NCBI RefSeq assembly: GCF_013386585.1
Contig: NZ_JACARO010000011.1
Location: forward strand, 124,001-188,000
Direction: 5' to 3'
Source: Pseudomonas sp. P7548
GTDB lineage: Bacteria; Pseudomonadota; Gammaproteobacteria; Pseudomonadales; Pseudomonadaceae
DNA: 64,000 nt
Shown here: one piece after another, positions 31,147-40,798 of the stretch
Position numbering within the stretch: position 1 is the stretch's first letter
Layout of the letters: each line of letters opens with the position of its first letter
Translations under genes and position numbers: made by a program
Notes under the pieces: generated by a model
Database searches by the model: none
The model's input: only the letters and a program-made list of their open reading frames with translations
What the model was told of the DNA's origin: nothing

Positions 31147-31635
31147 TTAAGCCTGGGTGGCGTATTTCGCCAGGCGGGCGTCGCCCTTGAGGACGGCGAG
31201 GGTGTTGGTGTGCACGTCGTCAGCGGTCACGTCGGCTTTGCTGAAGATCTGTTGGAAGTGCTCGTGGGTCACGGCAGCGAAGTGCTCGCGATCTTCTGGA
31301 GCAACGCCCAGTACCACCGCGTAGGTGGTCAGTGCTTCGCCATTGCCTTTGGCCATGTCTTCGGACAGCTCGTTCATCATGCCATTCATGGCAATCCAGG
31401 ACTTGCCGCCATAAGTCAGGGCGCTGTTGGTGCTGCAACCGTTGGTGCCCGAGGTCATGCCGAAAGTGGCGTTACCGGAGGTGCCGTTGGTGGTGGACGC
31501 CAGGAAGTGAGCGGGAGTACCGCGTTGGCCTTCAAACAACATGTTGCCCCAACCGCAGTTCGGGCCGCCTGGTGCTTCTGCCATTGCATTGAGGGAGACG
31601 ACGGTGAAGAGAGTACCAAGAAGGATCCGTTTCAT
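31147..31635 (-). CDS. DUF3015 family exported protein
   Basis: A 162-residue protein with signal peptide MKRILLGTLFTVVSLNAMA and the DUF3015 signature GPNCGWGNMLFEGQRG, then LASTTNGTSGNATFGMTSGT. Two Cys probably form a disulphide. Periplasmic location is expected; function unknown. It has its own terminator, so it is separate from the DUF4105 gene downstream. Confidence 0.9.
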   Translation of the reverse strand: MKRILLGTLFTVVSLNAMAEAPGGPNCGWGNMLFEGQRGTPAHFLASTTNGTSGNATFGMTSGTNGCSTNSALTYGGKSWIAMNGMMNELSEDMAKGNGEALTTYAVVLGVAPEDREHFAAVTHEHFQQIFSKADVTADDVHTNTLAVLKGDARLAKYATQA

Positions 31636-31902
31636 AGCTTTGTTCTCTTTGTGTGCAAACCAATGGACAAGGGTTCAGGCGCGTTGCAGCGCCCTAGGGA
31701 TCGGTTATTAGTCCAACCCGCGCAGTTTGGAGTTTAGGCACGTTCCCGGGGTTCCGTGATTTTTTATAAAACAATCAGCGATGTCGCGAATTATTTGTAG
31801 GACGCCTCCCGTGTCTATGCTTTCCCAAAGGCTCGCCTTGCCAGAGCGCGCAAGCGAGAGCCAGAATGCCGTTATCTGCCCCGCCTGATGTAAGGAAGCC
31901 CG

Positions 31903-34341
31903 ATGCCTGATCCTGTTGCTGCCAGCTTGCGTCTAGCGCCCGAAGCGCTGACTCGTCCTTTTTCCGCTGAACAGTTCAGCTTCTCGACCACCAATGATTT
32001 GGAGCCCTTTCGCGGTGTGCTTGGCCAGGAACGTGCGGTTGAAGCCTTGCAGTTCGGTGTGGCCATGCCACGCCCCGGTTACAACGTGTTTGTCATGGGC
32101 GAGCCCGGTACTGGCCGCTTTTCGTTCGTCAAACGCTACCTGAAGGCAGAAGGTAAACGCCTGCAGACCCCGTCGGACTGGGTCTATGTGAATAATTTCG
32201 ATGAGCCCCGCGAACCCCGTGCGCTGGAATTGCCAGCGGGCGGCGCGGCGGCGTTCATCAGTGACATCAGCGGGTTGATCGACAACCTGGTGGCCACCTT
32301 CCCGGCCGTGTTCGAACACCCCACCTACCAACAGCGCAAAAGTGCCATCGACCGCGCCTTCAACCAGCGCTACGACAAGGCCCTGGACGTGATCGAACGC
32401 CTGGCATTGGAAAAGGACGTGGCGCTGTACCGCGACAGTTCGAACATCGCCTTCACCCCGATGCTCGACGGCAAGGCGCTGGACGAAGCCGAGTTTTCGC
32501 AGCTGCCGGAGGCCGACCGCGAGCGCTTCCACACGGATATTTCCGAGTTGGAAGAGCGCCTCAACGAAGAGTTGGCCAGCCTGCCGCAGTGGAAGCGCGA
32601 GTCGAACAACCAACTGCGTCAGTTCAACGAAGAAACCATCACCCTGGCCCTGCAGCCGTTGCTCTCACCGCTGTCGGAAAAGTACGCAGAAAACGCGGCA
32701 GTCTGCGGCTACCTGCAAGCCATGCAGGTGTACCTGTTGAAAACCGTGGTCGAGCAATTGGTGGATGATGCCAAGACCGACGCCCAGGCGCGCAAGCTGC
32801 TTGAGGAGCAATACTGCCCGAGCCTGGTGGTGGGCCACCCGATCAACGGCGGCGCGCCGGTGGTGTTTGAACCGCACCCGACCTACGACAACCTGTTTGG
32901 TCGTATCGAGTACAGCACCGACCAGGGCGCGCTCTACACCACCTACCGGCAATTGCGCCCTGGCGCTTTGCACCGCGCCAATGGCGGCTTTTTGATCCTC
33001 GAAGCCGAGAAAATGCTCGGCGAGCCATTTGTGTGGGATGCGCTCAAGCGTTCCCTGCAGTCGCGCAAGCTGAAGATGGAGTCGCCGTTGGGCGAACTGG
33101 GCCGCCTGGCCACCGTCACGCTCAACCCGCAGATGATCCCGTTGCAGGTCAAGGTGATCATCATCGGTTCGCGCCAGTTGTACTACGCGCTGCAAGACGC
33201 CGATCCGGACTTCCAGGAGATGTTCCGGGTGCTGGTGGACTTCGACGAAGACATCCCGATGGTGGACGAGAGCCTGGAGCAGTTCGCCCAGTTGCTCAAA
33301 ACCCGCACCTCGGAAGAAGGCATGGCGCCGCTGACGTCGGACGCGGTGGCGCGCCTGGCCACCTACAGCGCACGCTTGGCCGAGCATCAGGGCCGTTTGT
33401 CGGCGCGTATTGGCGACTTGTTCCAGCTGGTCAGCGAGGCGGATTTCATCCGTCACCTGGCGGGCGACGAGATGACCGACGCGGGGCATATCGAGCGGGC
33501 GCTCAAGGCCAAGGCCACGCGCACCGGGCGCGTGTCGGCGCGGATTCTCGACGACATGCTCGCCGGGGTCATTCTGATCGACACCGCAGGTGCCGCTGTG
33601 GGCAAGTGCAACGGGCTGACGGTGTTGGAAGTCGGCGACTCGGCCTTCGGCGTGCCGGCGCGGATTTCCGCCACGGTGTACCCGGGCGGCAGCGGCATTG
33701 TCGACATCGAGCGTGAGGTCAACCTCGGCCAGCCGATTCACTCCAAGGGCGTGATGATCCTCACCGGTTACCTGGGCAGCCGTTATGCCCAGGAATTCCC
33801 GTTGGCGATCTCGGCGAGCATCGCGCTGGAGCAGTCCTACGGTTATGTGGACGGCGACAGTGCGTCCCTGGGCGAGGCCTGCACCTTGATTTCGGCCCTG
33901 TCGAAGACGCCGCTCAAGCAGTGCTTTGCCATTACCGGCTCGATCAACCAGTTCGGCGAAGTGCAGGCGGTGGGCGGGGTCAACGAGAAAATCGAAGGCT
34001 TCTTCCGCCTGTGCGAAGCGCGCGGCTTGACCGGTGAGCAAGGGGCGATCATTCCCCAGGCCAACGTGGCCACGCTGATGCTCGATGAGAAGGTGCTGCA
34101 GGCCGTGCGGGCCGGGCAGTTCCATATTTATGCGGTGCGCCAGGCGGACGAGGCGTTGAGCCTGTTGGTGGGCGAGGATGCCGGTGAGCCGGATGCCGAG
34201 GGGCAATTCCCGGAGGGCACCGTCAATGCCCGTGTGGTCGAGCGTTTGCGTGCGATTGCCGAGATGATCAGTGAGGAAGACCTGAAAGAGGCGGAAAAGG
34301 AGCTGGCACAGCAAGCACTGGCCGAAGCCAAACCCACCTGA
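31903..34341 (+). CDS. Lon-like ATP-dependent protease (AAA_32/Lon_C)
   Basis: An 812-residue cytoplasmic protease of the LonP/YcbZ type. The N-terminal P-loop reads GEPGTGRFSF, with Arg where classical Walker A has Lys. A second ATPase region (HRANGGFLILEAEKMLGEPF) holds the Walker B-like part. The C-terminal Lon proteolytic domain has the catalytic Ser in DGDSASLGEA and Lys in GGVNEKIEGF, so the Ser-Lys dyad is complete. Substrates are unknown. Followed by a REP doublet. Confidence 0.9.
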   Translation: MPDPVAASLRLAPEALTRPFSAEQFSFSTTNDLEPFRGVLGQERAVEALQFGVAMPRPGYNVFVMGEPGTGRFSFVKRYLKAEGKRLQTPSDWVYVNNFDEPREPRALELPAGGAAAFISDISGLIDNLVATFPAVFEHPTYQQRKSAIDRAFNQRYDKALDVIERLALEKDVALYRDSSNIAFTPMLDGKALDEAEFSQLPEADRERFHTDISELEERLNEELASLPQWKRESNNQLRQFNEETITLALQPLLSPLSEKYAENAAVCGYLQAMQVYLLKTVVEQLVDDAKTDAQARKLLEEQYCPSLVVGHPINGGAPVVFEPHPTYDNLFGRIEYSTDQGALYTTYRQLRPGALHRANGGFLILEAEKMLGEPFVWDALKRSLQSRKLKMESPLGELGRLATVTLNPQMIPLQVKVIIIGSRQLYYALQDADPDFQEMFRVLVDFDEDIPMVDESLEQFAQLLKTRTSEEGMAPLTSDAVARLATYSARLAEHQGRLSARIGDLFQLVSEADFIRHLAGDEMTDAGHIERALKAKATRTGRVSARILDDMLAGVILIDTAGAAVGKCNGLTVLEVGDSAFGVPARISATVYPGGSGIVDIEREVNLGQPIHSKGVMILTGYLGSRYAQEFPLAISASIALEQSYGYVDGDSASLGEACTLISALSKTPLKQCFAITGSINQFGEVQAVGGVNEKIEGFFRLCEARGLTGEQGAIIPQANVATLMLDEKVLQAVRAGQFHIYAVRQADEALSLLVGEDAGEPDAEGQFPEGTVNARVVERLRAIAEMISEEDLKEAEKELAQQALAEAKPT

Positions 34342-34363
34342 TTTTTAGTCGGAGTGCAGTCAA

Positions 34364-34452
34364 TGTGGGAGCGGGCTTGCTCGCGAAGGCGGTGTATCAG
34401 TCGACTTATAAGTGGCTGATCCACCGCATTCGCGAGCAAGCCCGCTCCCACA
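34364..34452. repeat. REP doublet (REPIN), TGTGGGAGC family
   Basis: Inverted arms TGTGGGAGCGGGCTTGCTCG and complement, with inner GGCGGTG/CCACCGC. The rest of the gap to 34660 holds no gene I can support. Confidence 0.9.
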
Positions 34453-34659
34453 TGGGTTCAGTGGTGTATTTGGGAATGGCGGGTAGTTCGCCATATTTTT
34501 GACTCGTTTTTCAGGGGGCAACGTCCGTTGGTCCCTACAACCTTGGTTTGTCGCGGTTTTCTTCTATTCTCTGCTCAAGGGATATCCACAGGAGTCGCTG
34601 GATAGAGACAGCCTCGCCATGCGCTGAGGTTGAACACCGATCTACCGAGGGTCGCCGCC

Positions 34660-34989
34660 ATGCCGCGCAACCTTTGCCTTACCCGTCAATGCCTGGGCCT
34701 GGTCACCCGTATCGAATGCTCCATTCGCCCGCTCGCCGGGGATAACGGGATGTGGACCTTGCTGTTTGCGGCCGGAATGACCGGCGAACAGCCGTCCACC
34801 ATCAAGTCCCAGGGCCCGTTTCATGGGCCCTTCGTGGCAGAAACCATTCTGGAATCGATTGTCGACAGCCTCACGCTGCACGGCTACGAGAAAGCGGGCG
34901 ACCCGCAGATCTGGAGCCTGCACATGCAGGCCCATCTGCGACAGCTCAACGGCGGGCGTTCACAGACCGTCAGTGATACCCATCACTGA
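34660..34989 (+). CDS. Conserved hypothetical protein
   Basis: A 109-residue soluble protein, MPRNLCLTRQCLGLVTRIEC..., with the stretch GPFHGPFVAETILESIVDSL followed by a mixed helix. Conserved next to the Lon-like protease in pseudomonads as far as I remember, but no function is known. The start at 34660 is chosen over a TTG ten codons earlier. It is convergent with the following lipoprotein gene, three bases apart. Confidence 0.75.
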   Translation: MPRNLCLTRQCLGLVTRIECSIRPLAGDNGMWTLLFAAGMTGEQPSTIKSQGPFHGPFVAETILESIVDSLTLHGYEKAGDPQIWSLHMQAHLRQLNGGRSQTVSDTHH

Positions 34990-34992
34990 AGG

Positions 34993-36816
34993 TTATTGCG
35001 CCGGCGGCTTGTCCAGCTTGACCTCGAAGCCGTACTGCACGGTATTCAGGTCGGTGCGCTGGTAGCTTTCCAGCACGGTCGGCTGGCCGTAGAAATAGTG
35101 CACGTCAAACATCGCCGTGCCGTACTCCTCGGCGCGGTGGCTGACGCCGAGGATTTCCTTGAGGTAGTTGCCGCTGGCGTCCTTGGCGTAAAAGCGCCAG
35201 CTGTCGGACGGGAATGCCTTCTGGTCGACGATCAGCGCGTTGTCTTTGAGCGTCAGGCCCTTGGGCAACTTGGCGACGTCAATCGTGGCTTTTTCGATGT
35301 TGGCCAGGAACAGCGGGATCGAACCCACCACGAACGCCGGGTTTTCCGGGAACAGATTGAGGTCGTAGGTCAGCGTGCCACGGGCTGCGTCCAGCTCAAA
35401 CGCTTCGGCTGGCAACTCGATGGGTTCGCCGCGCTCGCCCTTGTCGTCGGCCGTGAAGAAGGTGATGGGCGCTTCGCTGCTGTTGCGTTCGCTGCCGATC
35501 AGGTCGTCGTTGAAGGTGAACGGGTGGTCGAACACGATGTGCGCGGCGCTGGCGTCTTCGGTCGACTGGGTGATGGTGACGCTTTTTTTCAGTTGGTCTT
35601 CGGTCAGGGTCGCGTCTTTGAGCCAGTTGGCGGCGCTGTCGTCATACACCGTGACGGGCATCGGCAAGGCTTGCACGTTTTTTTGCAGGCTGTTCTTGTC
35701 GAAGCGCAACACCGGCAGGTCAAGGTCCTTGTGCGTGACCGTGGCCTTGGAGAAGTCCAGAACGTTGACCTGCAGGCTATCGATCACGCCGTTGAAGTAC
35801 ACCTTGGCGTAGTGGCTGCTCTGTTTGTGCTCGAACGCCTTTTGTTCGTCGTCCAGCTGCTTTTCAAATGCGTCGGACCAGGCCTTCTGCTTTTGCATCT
35901 CGGCCAGCTGTTTCTCGTAGAACGCCACCTGGGCGCTGCTCTCGTTGATCGAGCCCGCGCGGGTGAGGAATTGCCCGGTGGTGTCCCGAGCCTGCACCAG
36001 CAGAGGGTTCGGCGATTCGTCGCCCACTTCCGGCGCCAGGGGTTCGCTGTTGGTCAGTTCGATCTCGGCGTAGTTCTTTTCAAGCAGCAGCAGGTTGAGG
36101 GTGATAGTGCCCTCGGTGCGTTTGCGGCCCACGTCTTTTTTCGACAGGTCGAAGGTCAGCACTTTGCCGGGTGCAATCACTTCGACCGCGCCCTTGAGGC
36201 TGACCGGTTGCGGCTGGCTCTTGTTCTCGGTCTCTACGCCATCGATGAACGGGTAGGTCACCGTCAGGTCGTCGGGGTTGGTCAGGTTGGAACTGCTGGG
36301 GCTCAGTTGGATGCCCGGGTCGGTTTCCGACCATTCAGGCTGGAAGGGTATGACCTTGTTGTTGCTCAAGGTCACCGACTGCCATTCCAGGCCATGGGGG
36401 AAAGGGAACTGGTCGGGGCTATTGAAGTTGAACGGGAAGACCGGCTGCAGATCGGTCAGGTAGTCGGAGTGCGAGGCTTTGCGCAGCACGAACAGGCCGT
36501 TGATGTAGGTGTCCACCAAGGCTTGTGGTGTGGGGTAGTGTTTGATCAGGGCCAGGGTGTCTTCGCCGTATTCGGCTTCGACGGGCTTTTCGGCGAGCTT
36601 CACGCGCGCCCGCTCCAGCAGGAGCAGCGAACCGCCGAGGTCGGCGATGGCGTCGCGCAGCTTGGGGTCCTGGATGCTGTCCAGGGACTGCTCGAACTTG
36701 GCGGTTCTCTCTTCGAGGGTGGCTTGCTTCTGCTCTTCTTTGGGGGAGCAGCCGCCGCTCATCAACAGCATCGCACCCAGGCCGATAGTGGCCAAATGGG
36801 ATCGCACATCCATCAT
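34993..36816 (-). CDS. Large lipoprotein of unknown function
   Basis: A 607-residue protein with a lipoprotein signal ending LLMSGGC (Cys23) followed by SPKEEQKQ. The mature part is rich in strands and lacks known catalytic motifs. Residues around 310-340 (EKQLAEMQKQKAWSDAFEKQ) look coiled-coil. An outer-membrane-anchored periplasmic role is likely. Start could be the first or second Met of MMDVRS. Confidence 0.8.
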   Translation of the reverse strand: MMDVRSHLATIGLGAMLLMSGGCSPKEEQKQATLEERTAKFEQSLDSIQDPKLRDAIADLGGSLLLLERARVKLAEKPVEAEYGEDTLALIKHYPTPQALVDTYINGLFVLRKASHSDYLTDLQPVFPFNFNSPDQFPFPHGLEWQSVTLSNNKVIPFQPEWSETDPGIQLSPSSSNLTNPDDLTVTYPFIDGVETENKSQPQPVSLKGAVEVIAPGKVLTFDLSKKDVGRKRTEGTITLNLLLLEKNYAEIELTNSEPLAPEVGDESPNPLLVQARDTTGQFLTRAGSINESSAQVAFYEKQLAEMQKQKAWSDAFEKQLDDEQKAFEHKQSSHYAKVYFNGVIDSLQVNVLDFSKATVTHKDLDLPVLRFDKNSLQKNVQALPMPVTVYDDSAANWLKDATLTEDQLKKSVTITQSTEDASAAHIVFDHPFTFNDDLIGSERNSSEAPITFFTADDKGERGEPIELPAEAFELDAARGTLTYDLNLFPENPAFVVGSIPLFLANIEKATIDVAKLPKGLTLKDNALIVDQKAFPSDSWRFYAKDASGNYLKEILGVSHRAEEYGTAMFDVHYFYGQPTVLESYQRTDLNTVQYGFEVKLDKPPAQ

Positions 36817-36979
36817 CTGAGTTTTTCCTGTTCGACGTCAGTGAGCCGATTTGATGGGCTCGACACTAGCAGAAAAATTCTCTTACAGATGCCGCCCAGG
36901 TCAGTTTTCTCGCGGTGACAGGTGTTCTGTAGCGGCTGGTATACTCGCGGCCATTTTTAGCCAAGCTGTGTGAGATCCA

Positions 36980-37468
36980 ATGGAACGCTTTATCGAAAAT
37001 GCTATGTACGCCTCGCGCTGGCTGCTGGCGCCAATCTATTTCGGCTTGTCCCTGGGGTTGCTGGCGCTGGCGCTGAAATTCTTCCAGGAAGTGATTCACC
37101 TGCTGCCGAGCGTGTTCTCGATGGCCGAGTCCGAGCTGATCCTGGTGCTGCTGTCGTTGATCGACATGGCCCTGGTCGGCGGCTTGCTGGTGATGGTGAT
37201 GATCTCCGGCTACGAGAACTTCGTCTCGCAGCTGGATATCGATGAGAGCAAGGAAAAGCTCAACTGGCTGGGCACCATGGACTCTTCGTCGCTGAAGATG
37301 AAGGTGGCGGCGTCCATCGTGGCGATTTCCTCCATCCACCTGCTGCGCATCTTCATGGACGCCAAGAACGTCGATCCGCAGCATCTGATGTGGTACGTCA
37401 TCATCCACATGACCTTCGTGATCTCGGCGTTCGCCATGGGTTACCTGGACAAGGTCACCAAGCACTGA
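36980..37468 (+). CDS. UPF0114/YqhA family membrane protein
   Basis: A 162-residue inner-membrane protein, [20 protein letters not shown]..., with about four TM helices and the loop [20 protein letters not shown] typical of the YqhA/TIGR00645 family. Function unknown. The GC-poor gap before it contains its promoter; its 3' end faces the GT39 gene. Confidence 0.92.
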   Translation: MERFIENAMYASRWLLAPIYFGLSLGLLALALKFFQEVIHLLPSVFSMAESELILVLLSLIDMALVGGLLVMVMISGYENFVSQLDIDESKEKLNWLGTMDSSSLKMKVAASIVAISSIHLLRIFMDAKNVDPQHLMWYVIIHMTFVISAFAMGYLDKVTKH

Positions 37469-37483
37469 TGCCTTGCGGCGGCC

Positions 37484-38917
37484 TTACTGCTCGACGAAGT
37501 AGTAAGGCTGGCGATTGATCGACATCTGCTTGATGACCGTGACCTTCTCGGTCAGTTGTTCGGTACGGTCCATCAGCGCCACGTTGCCCGGCTTGGCCGT
37601 GAGGAATGTGCGCAACTGCGCCTCGGTTTGCAGGATCGGCAAGTAAGCCTGCAGATAGAACACGCTGGCCCCGGCAATTCGCTCGTTGGGCTGGAACAGC
37701 ACCACTTCCTTTCCTTGCGCTTGCAGCGCCTGCACCTGGCTGATCACCGGGACGAAGGACTGGCGCACGTCCGCTTTGGGCGCAAACCAGAAGGCTGCAA
37801 TCAGGTAGCAAGCGACCGCCAGGGTGAACACGCTGCCGATCACCGCCTTATGGTGTGTGTACAGCGACGGCTTGTGCTGCTTGGCCCATTCCAACAGGAC
37901 CCGTGCGTATTCGGCGGCCAGCACGGCCGCGGCCGGCGTCAGCGCCATGAGGTACACCGTGCGCTTGCTGGAGGCCAGGGTCAGCAGGGTGAATTGCGCC
38001 ACCAGCCAGATACTGAAAAACAGGTAGTAGCGGTTGCGCACCAGGCTTTTTCGGAAGTGCCAAAGCCCCAGGTACACCAGGATGTTCCACGGCAGGAACG
38101 CTTCGGGCAGCTTGGCGATGTAGTAGTAGAACGGCTCGTAATGCCCAGCCTCGACGAATGAACCGCTGAAGCGGCCAACGCTGTTGGTCCACAACACTTC
38201 GCCCACGGCCTGCATCCCACCGCGCTGGAACAGGAAACCCAGCCAGATCATCAGCGGCACCAGCGCCAGCAAGGTGAACAGCCCCGGTTTGAGCCAGTCA
38301 CCGATACGCAGGCGCTTGTCCATCACCGTGGTCACGATCAGGTACACGAAGATCACAATGCCCGGCATTGCCAGGCCCAGCACGCCCTTGCTCAGGGTGG
38401 CGATGACCATCCCGGCAGTAAACAACGCCCATGCCCAAACACTGGAGCCTTGGCGGTCGGGTCGTACCGCCTGATAGAACCCCAGCAATGCAGTGGTCAC
38501 GCCCAGGCTGAGCAAGGAGTCCTCGCCAACACCACGTACGTTGCCCCAGTAACTGGCCATGGTCGCGAGGATCAGGGCTGCGCATAAGGCCAATGTTTTC
38601 GGGCGGCCAAAGGTGCGCAGCATCCCGTAGAACAGCATCACGCTGAACAGCCCGGCAAATGCCGAGGCCAGGCGCACCGCGCCGGTGCTGGCGCCAAACA
38701 GGCGAATGGCGCCGGCGTCCAGCCACAGGCTCAGGGGCGGTTTTTCGAGGAAGGGTTCACGAAACAGCTGGGGCACCACCCAGTTGTTGTCCAGGTGCAT
38801 GGCCATGGCGATCCCGGCGACGCGGGCTTCGGTGGAGCCCTGCAGTTCATGGTTACCCAGGGCAAAAAAGAACAACAAACCAGCGAGCAGGAGCAGCAGA
38901 GGAGCAGGACGCGTCAT
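37484..38917 (-). CDS. GT39/ArnT-like membrane glycosyltransferase
   Basis: A 477-residue polytopic enzyme with about 11-12 TM segments and a first periplasmic loop, GSTEARVAGIAMAM, in the place where ArnT/PMT enzymes have their catalytic acidic residue. It also has FLEKPPLSLWLDAGAIRLFG, a hallmark of lipid-linked sugar transferases of this fold. It probably moves a sugar from undecaprenyl-phosphate to a cell-surface acceptor. It is not in an arn operon, so lipid A L-Ara4N transfer is not implied. Confidence 0.85.
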   Translation of the reverse strand: MTRPAPLLLLLAGLLFFFALGNHELQGSTEARVAGIAMAMHLDNNWVVPQLFREPFLEKPPLSLWLDAGAIRLFGASTGAVRLASAFAGLFSVMLFYGMLRTFGRPKTLALCAALILATMASYWGNVRGVGEDSLLSLGVTTALLGFYQAVRPDRQGSSVWAWALFTAGMVIATLSKGVLGLAMPGIVIFVYLIVTTVMDKRLRIGDWLKPGLFTLLALVPLMIWLGFLFQRGGMQAVGEVLWTNSVGRFSGSFVEAGHYEPFYYYIAKLPEAFLPWNILVYLGLWHFRKSLVRNRYYLFFSIWLVAQFTLLTLASSKRTVYLMALTPAAAVLAAEYARVLLEWAKQHKPSLYTHHKAVIGSVFTLAVACYLIAAFWFAPKADVRQSFVPVISQVQALQAQGKEVVLFQPNERIAGASVFYLQAYLPILQTEAQLRTFLTAKPGNVALMDRTEQLTEKVTVIKQMSINRQPYYFVEQ

Positions 38918-39052
38918 AGTACTGGCAACCGAGGCAAGGGACCGTTCGGGGGAACGGCCGTGGCAATCGGCTAGTATCGGTGAGCGTTTCTGAATATTTC
39001 GTGAATGAGTGTCAGTTTTTTGTAAGGCGCCCTTGTGTACCTGCTCTGGCGG

Positions 39053-40078
39053 TCAGGGCGCCTTCAAGCTGGGCAGTGCGGCTTTGCCTTCTGCCGTCAG
39101 CACCGGCTCCAACTGTTCCCAGGTAAAACTCAATTCGTTGTCGCAGCCATCGCCTTGGGCGGGCGTCGAAAGCTGCATCCCTTCGGTATTGAAACTCAGG
39201 TCGAAGGTGGAGTAACTGGTCACCGCCGGGCAGCCTTCGTCAGCACTGGTCTGTTTGGCGAGCCATGCGCTGAAGGGCGCAGGCAACTTGATCTGGCCGG
39301 AGTAGGGGTTGTCCCATTCTTCACGGCCACCCAGCCAGGTCCACGGGTCGACGCTGTCGCCGGTTTGCAGGTTCCAGGTGTGCAGGCCCCAACTGATGCC
39401 ACCGCGACCGTAGCCGGCCGTCCAGCGGTAAAACCGCACGGTGATCCAGTGCGAGGACCAGTAGTGCGGCTCCACGCTGATCTCGCTGGTCGACGTGCCG
39501 CCGCCCTGGTCCAGTGAATTGCGCCGCTCCCGATAGAAATCGGTCTGGCCGTCCGGGCTGATAGCCATGCGCGCCAAGTCCCGGTTGATCTTGTCGATGG
39601 CCGCGCCGTCACCTTCGAGCTTGAGGATGACCTGGCCGCCTTGGGTTTTCACCTGATAGGCGTGTTCATGAAAAGTGTTTTTCTCCACCTTCACCGGCGG
39701 CGGCAGCGCTTCGATGGCGTTGTTGTAGGCATCGCTGGCACAGCTGTCGACGTCTATGCGTTTCAGCGACAACGCCAATCCCTTGCCGCCCGGGGTCTTG
39801 CTCCAGGTCCCGGTCAGCGTGTCGCCCTGGGGTTCGTCCAGTTGCCAGAAACCGCTGTTGCCCTCTTCAGCCCAGGGTTCACTCGCGTTGGCTTGGGTCA
39901 GCTGGATCGGCGTGAGGATGCGTTGGTAGTAATAACTGCCATTGGCCCCATGCGCGCCGTTGAAGCACGCGGTGATGGCGGATTTGCCCAAGGTGCCTTG
40001 CCACACGCCGGCGAGGTCGGCAGCGGTAGCGATTAACGGGGTGCAGGCGAGTACGAGAACGGCGAGGGGCTTGAGCAC
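39053..40078 (-). CDS. Exported protein of unknown function
   Basis: A 341-residue protein with signal peptide MLKPLAVLVLACTPLIATAAD. The N-terminal domain starts LAGVWQGTLGKSAITACFNG, a pattern common in small beta-barrel or lipocalin-like domains; the rest is Trp/Tyr-rich (HYWSSHWITVRFYRWTAGYG). No family is recognised. Monocistronic. Confidence 0.75.
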   Translation of the reverse strand: MLKPLAVLVLACTPLIATAADLAGVWQGTLGKSAITACFNGAHGANGSYYYQRILTPIQLTQANASEPWAEEGNSGFWQLDEPQGDTLTGTWSKTPGGKGLALSLKRIDVDSCASDAYNNAIEALPPPVKVEKNTFHEHAYQVKTQGGQVILKLEGDGAAIDKINRDLARMAISPDGQTDFYRERRNSLDQGGGTSTSEISVEPHYWSSHWITVRFYRWTAGYGRGGISWGLHTWNLQTGDSVDPWTWLGGREEWDNPYSGQIKLPAPFSAWLAKQTSADEGCPAVTSYSTFDLSFNTEGMQLSTPAQGDGCDNELSFTWEQLEPVLTAEGKAALPSLKAP

Positions 40079-40153
40079 GGGTATCGGACTTCCGATTGTC
40101 TGATAGAGGGGGGCAGGGTAATGGGAAGTGTGGGGGGATTCCAGATGGACAGC

Positions 40154-40190
40154 AAAAGGCCGAGTCGCTGAACGCGCCTCGGCCTTTTTT
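40154..40190. terminator. Bidirectional terminator after the DUF6124 gene
   Basis: AAAAGGCCGAG and CTCGGCCTTTT arms around a 12-base loop, directly at the 3' end of the small minus-strand gene. Confidence 0.8.
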
Positions 40191-40191
40191 G

Positions 40192-40443
40192 TTACTCGAA
40201 TATTTGTGTGTCTTGGGTGAGGGCCAGTACGCGCTCGACCAGCAGTTCGCCCAGCACGATCAGTTGCTGGCTGGCCAACAGCTTGTGGCGGCTGGCACCT
40301 TCGAGTTCGAAGGCCAGGTCAGTGGTCATGGCGTTGAGTGAGGCGAGGGTTTCGCTGGCTTGGATCAGTAGCGTTTCGGGGGAGATACCCTGAGAGATGG
40401 TGAAAAGGTTTGCGGGGGGTGGATTGGGGGTGATCTTTTTCAT
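40192..40443 (-). CDS. DUF6124 family small protein
   Basis: An 83-residue protein, MKKITPNPPPANLFTISQGI..., with SETLASLNAMTTDLAFELEG and a C-terminal helix ELLVERVLAL. This matches the short DUF6124/DUF3077-type proteins that occur in many copies in Pseudomonas genomes; their function is unknown. GGGAG lies seven bases before the ATG. The 90 bases upstream can form an elaborate RNA fold that would mask this site (separate entry). Confidence 0.82.
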   Translation of the reverse strand: MKKITPNPPPANLFTISQGISPETLLIQASETLASLNAMTTDLAFELEGASRHKLLASQQLIVLGELLVERVLALTQDTQIFE

Positions 40444-40448
40444 GATGA

Positions 40449-40541
40449 AGCTCCCACACTGTTTAAGGAGCTACCGCCCCCCTGCTGTCAAACAGGAATG
40501 GGTGGCAGCTCTACGCGGGTTGACAGACCGGAAGTGTAGGA
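40449..40541 (-). ncRNA. Candidate structured leader RNA (pseudoknot with SD-sequestering alternative) of the DUF6124 gene
   Basis: Read 5' to 3' on the minus strand the elements are: C1 CCTACACT (40540-40533), A1 CTGTCAA (40526-40520), B1 GAGCTGCC (40511-40504), a hairpin CCTG-TTTGACAG-CAGG (40496-40481), B2 GGTAGCTC (40475-40468), and C2 AGTGTGGG (40460-40453), then GGGAG and the start codon. C1 pairs with C2 and B1 with B2 (each with one G-U). The hairpin loop contains TTGACAG, complementary to A1, which gives a pseudoknot. As an alternative, AGCTCC in B2 can pair with GGAGCT over the ribosome-binding site. The pairings are read directly; expression and function are inferred. Confidence 0.5.
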
Positions 40542-40627
40542 ACCCGGCGCACCCGAAGATGCCCCACGCACAGCCGCCATGAACGAAGCGGAACGCGTAA
40601 AGCATGCCGTCTTATCAAGGGGGGTGA

Positions 40628-40798
40628 AAGGTTACACTTTTCGGCCTGTCAAAGCCGTTCGCTGATGAGCAGCGACTGGAGGAAGTTAGCGTTGCGGCGC
40701 GGGCTGCGCCAGTTCATCAACGGCGCGATATCTTGAAGGAAAAATCCGAGGGCCCATTGGCCGAGCTTCTCCAAACTCCAGAAGCAACAGAATCATAA
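40628..40798 (+). pseudogene. Possible gene remnant or short ORF without a good start
   Basis: A 57-codon open stretch whose translation looks protein-like: KPFADEQRLEEVSVAARAAP, then an Arg/Lys-rich helix ending in a stop at 40796. It has no ATG; only CTG or similar starts are available. I do not recognise the family. The rest of 40542-41208 shows no gene; it contains two direct copies of TAGGAACCGA near 41008 and 41031. Confidence 0.3.

Noticed and set aside
32665..34314. 549-codon frame antisense to the Lon-like protease
   Set aside because: His/Arg/Gln-rich shadow; the protease active-site motifs are on the plus strand.
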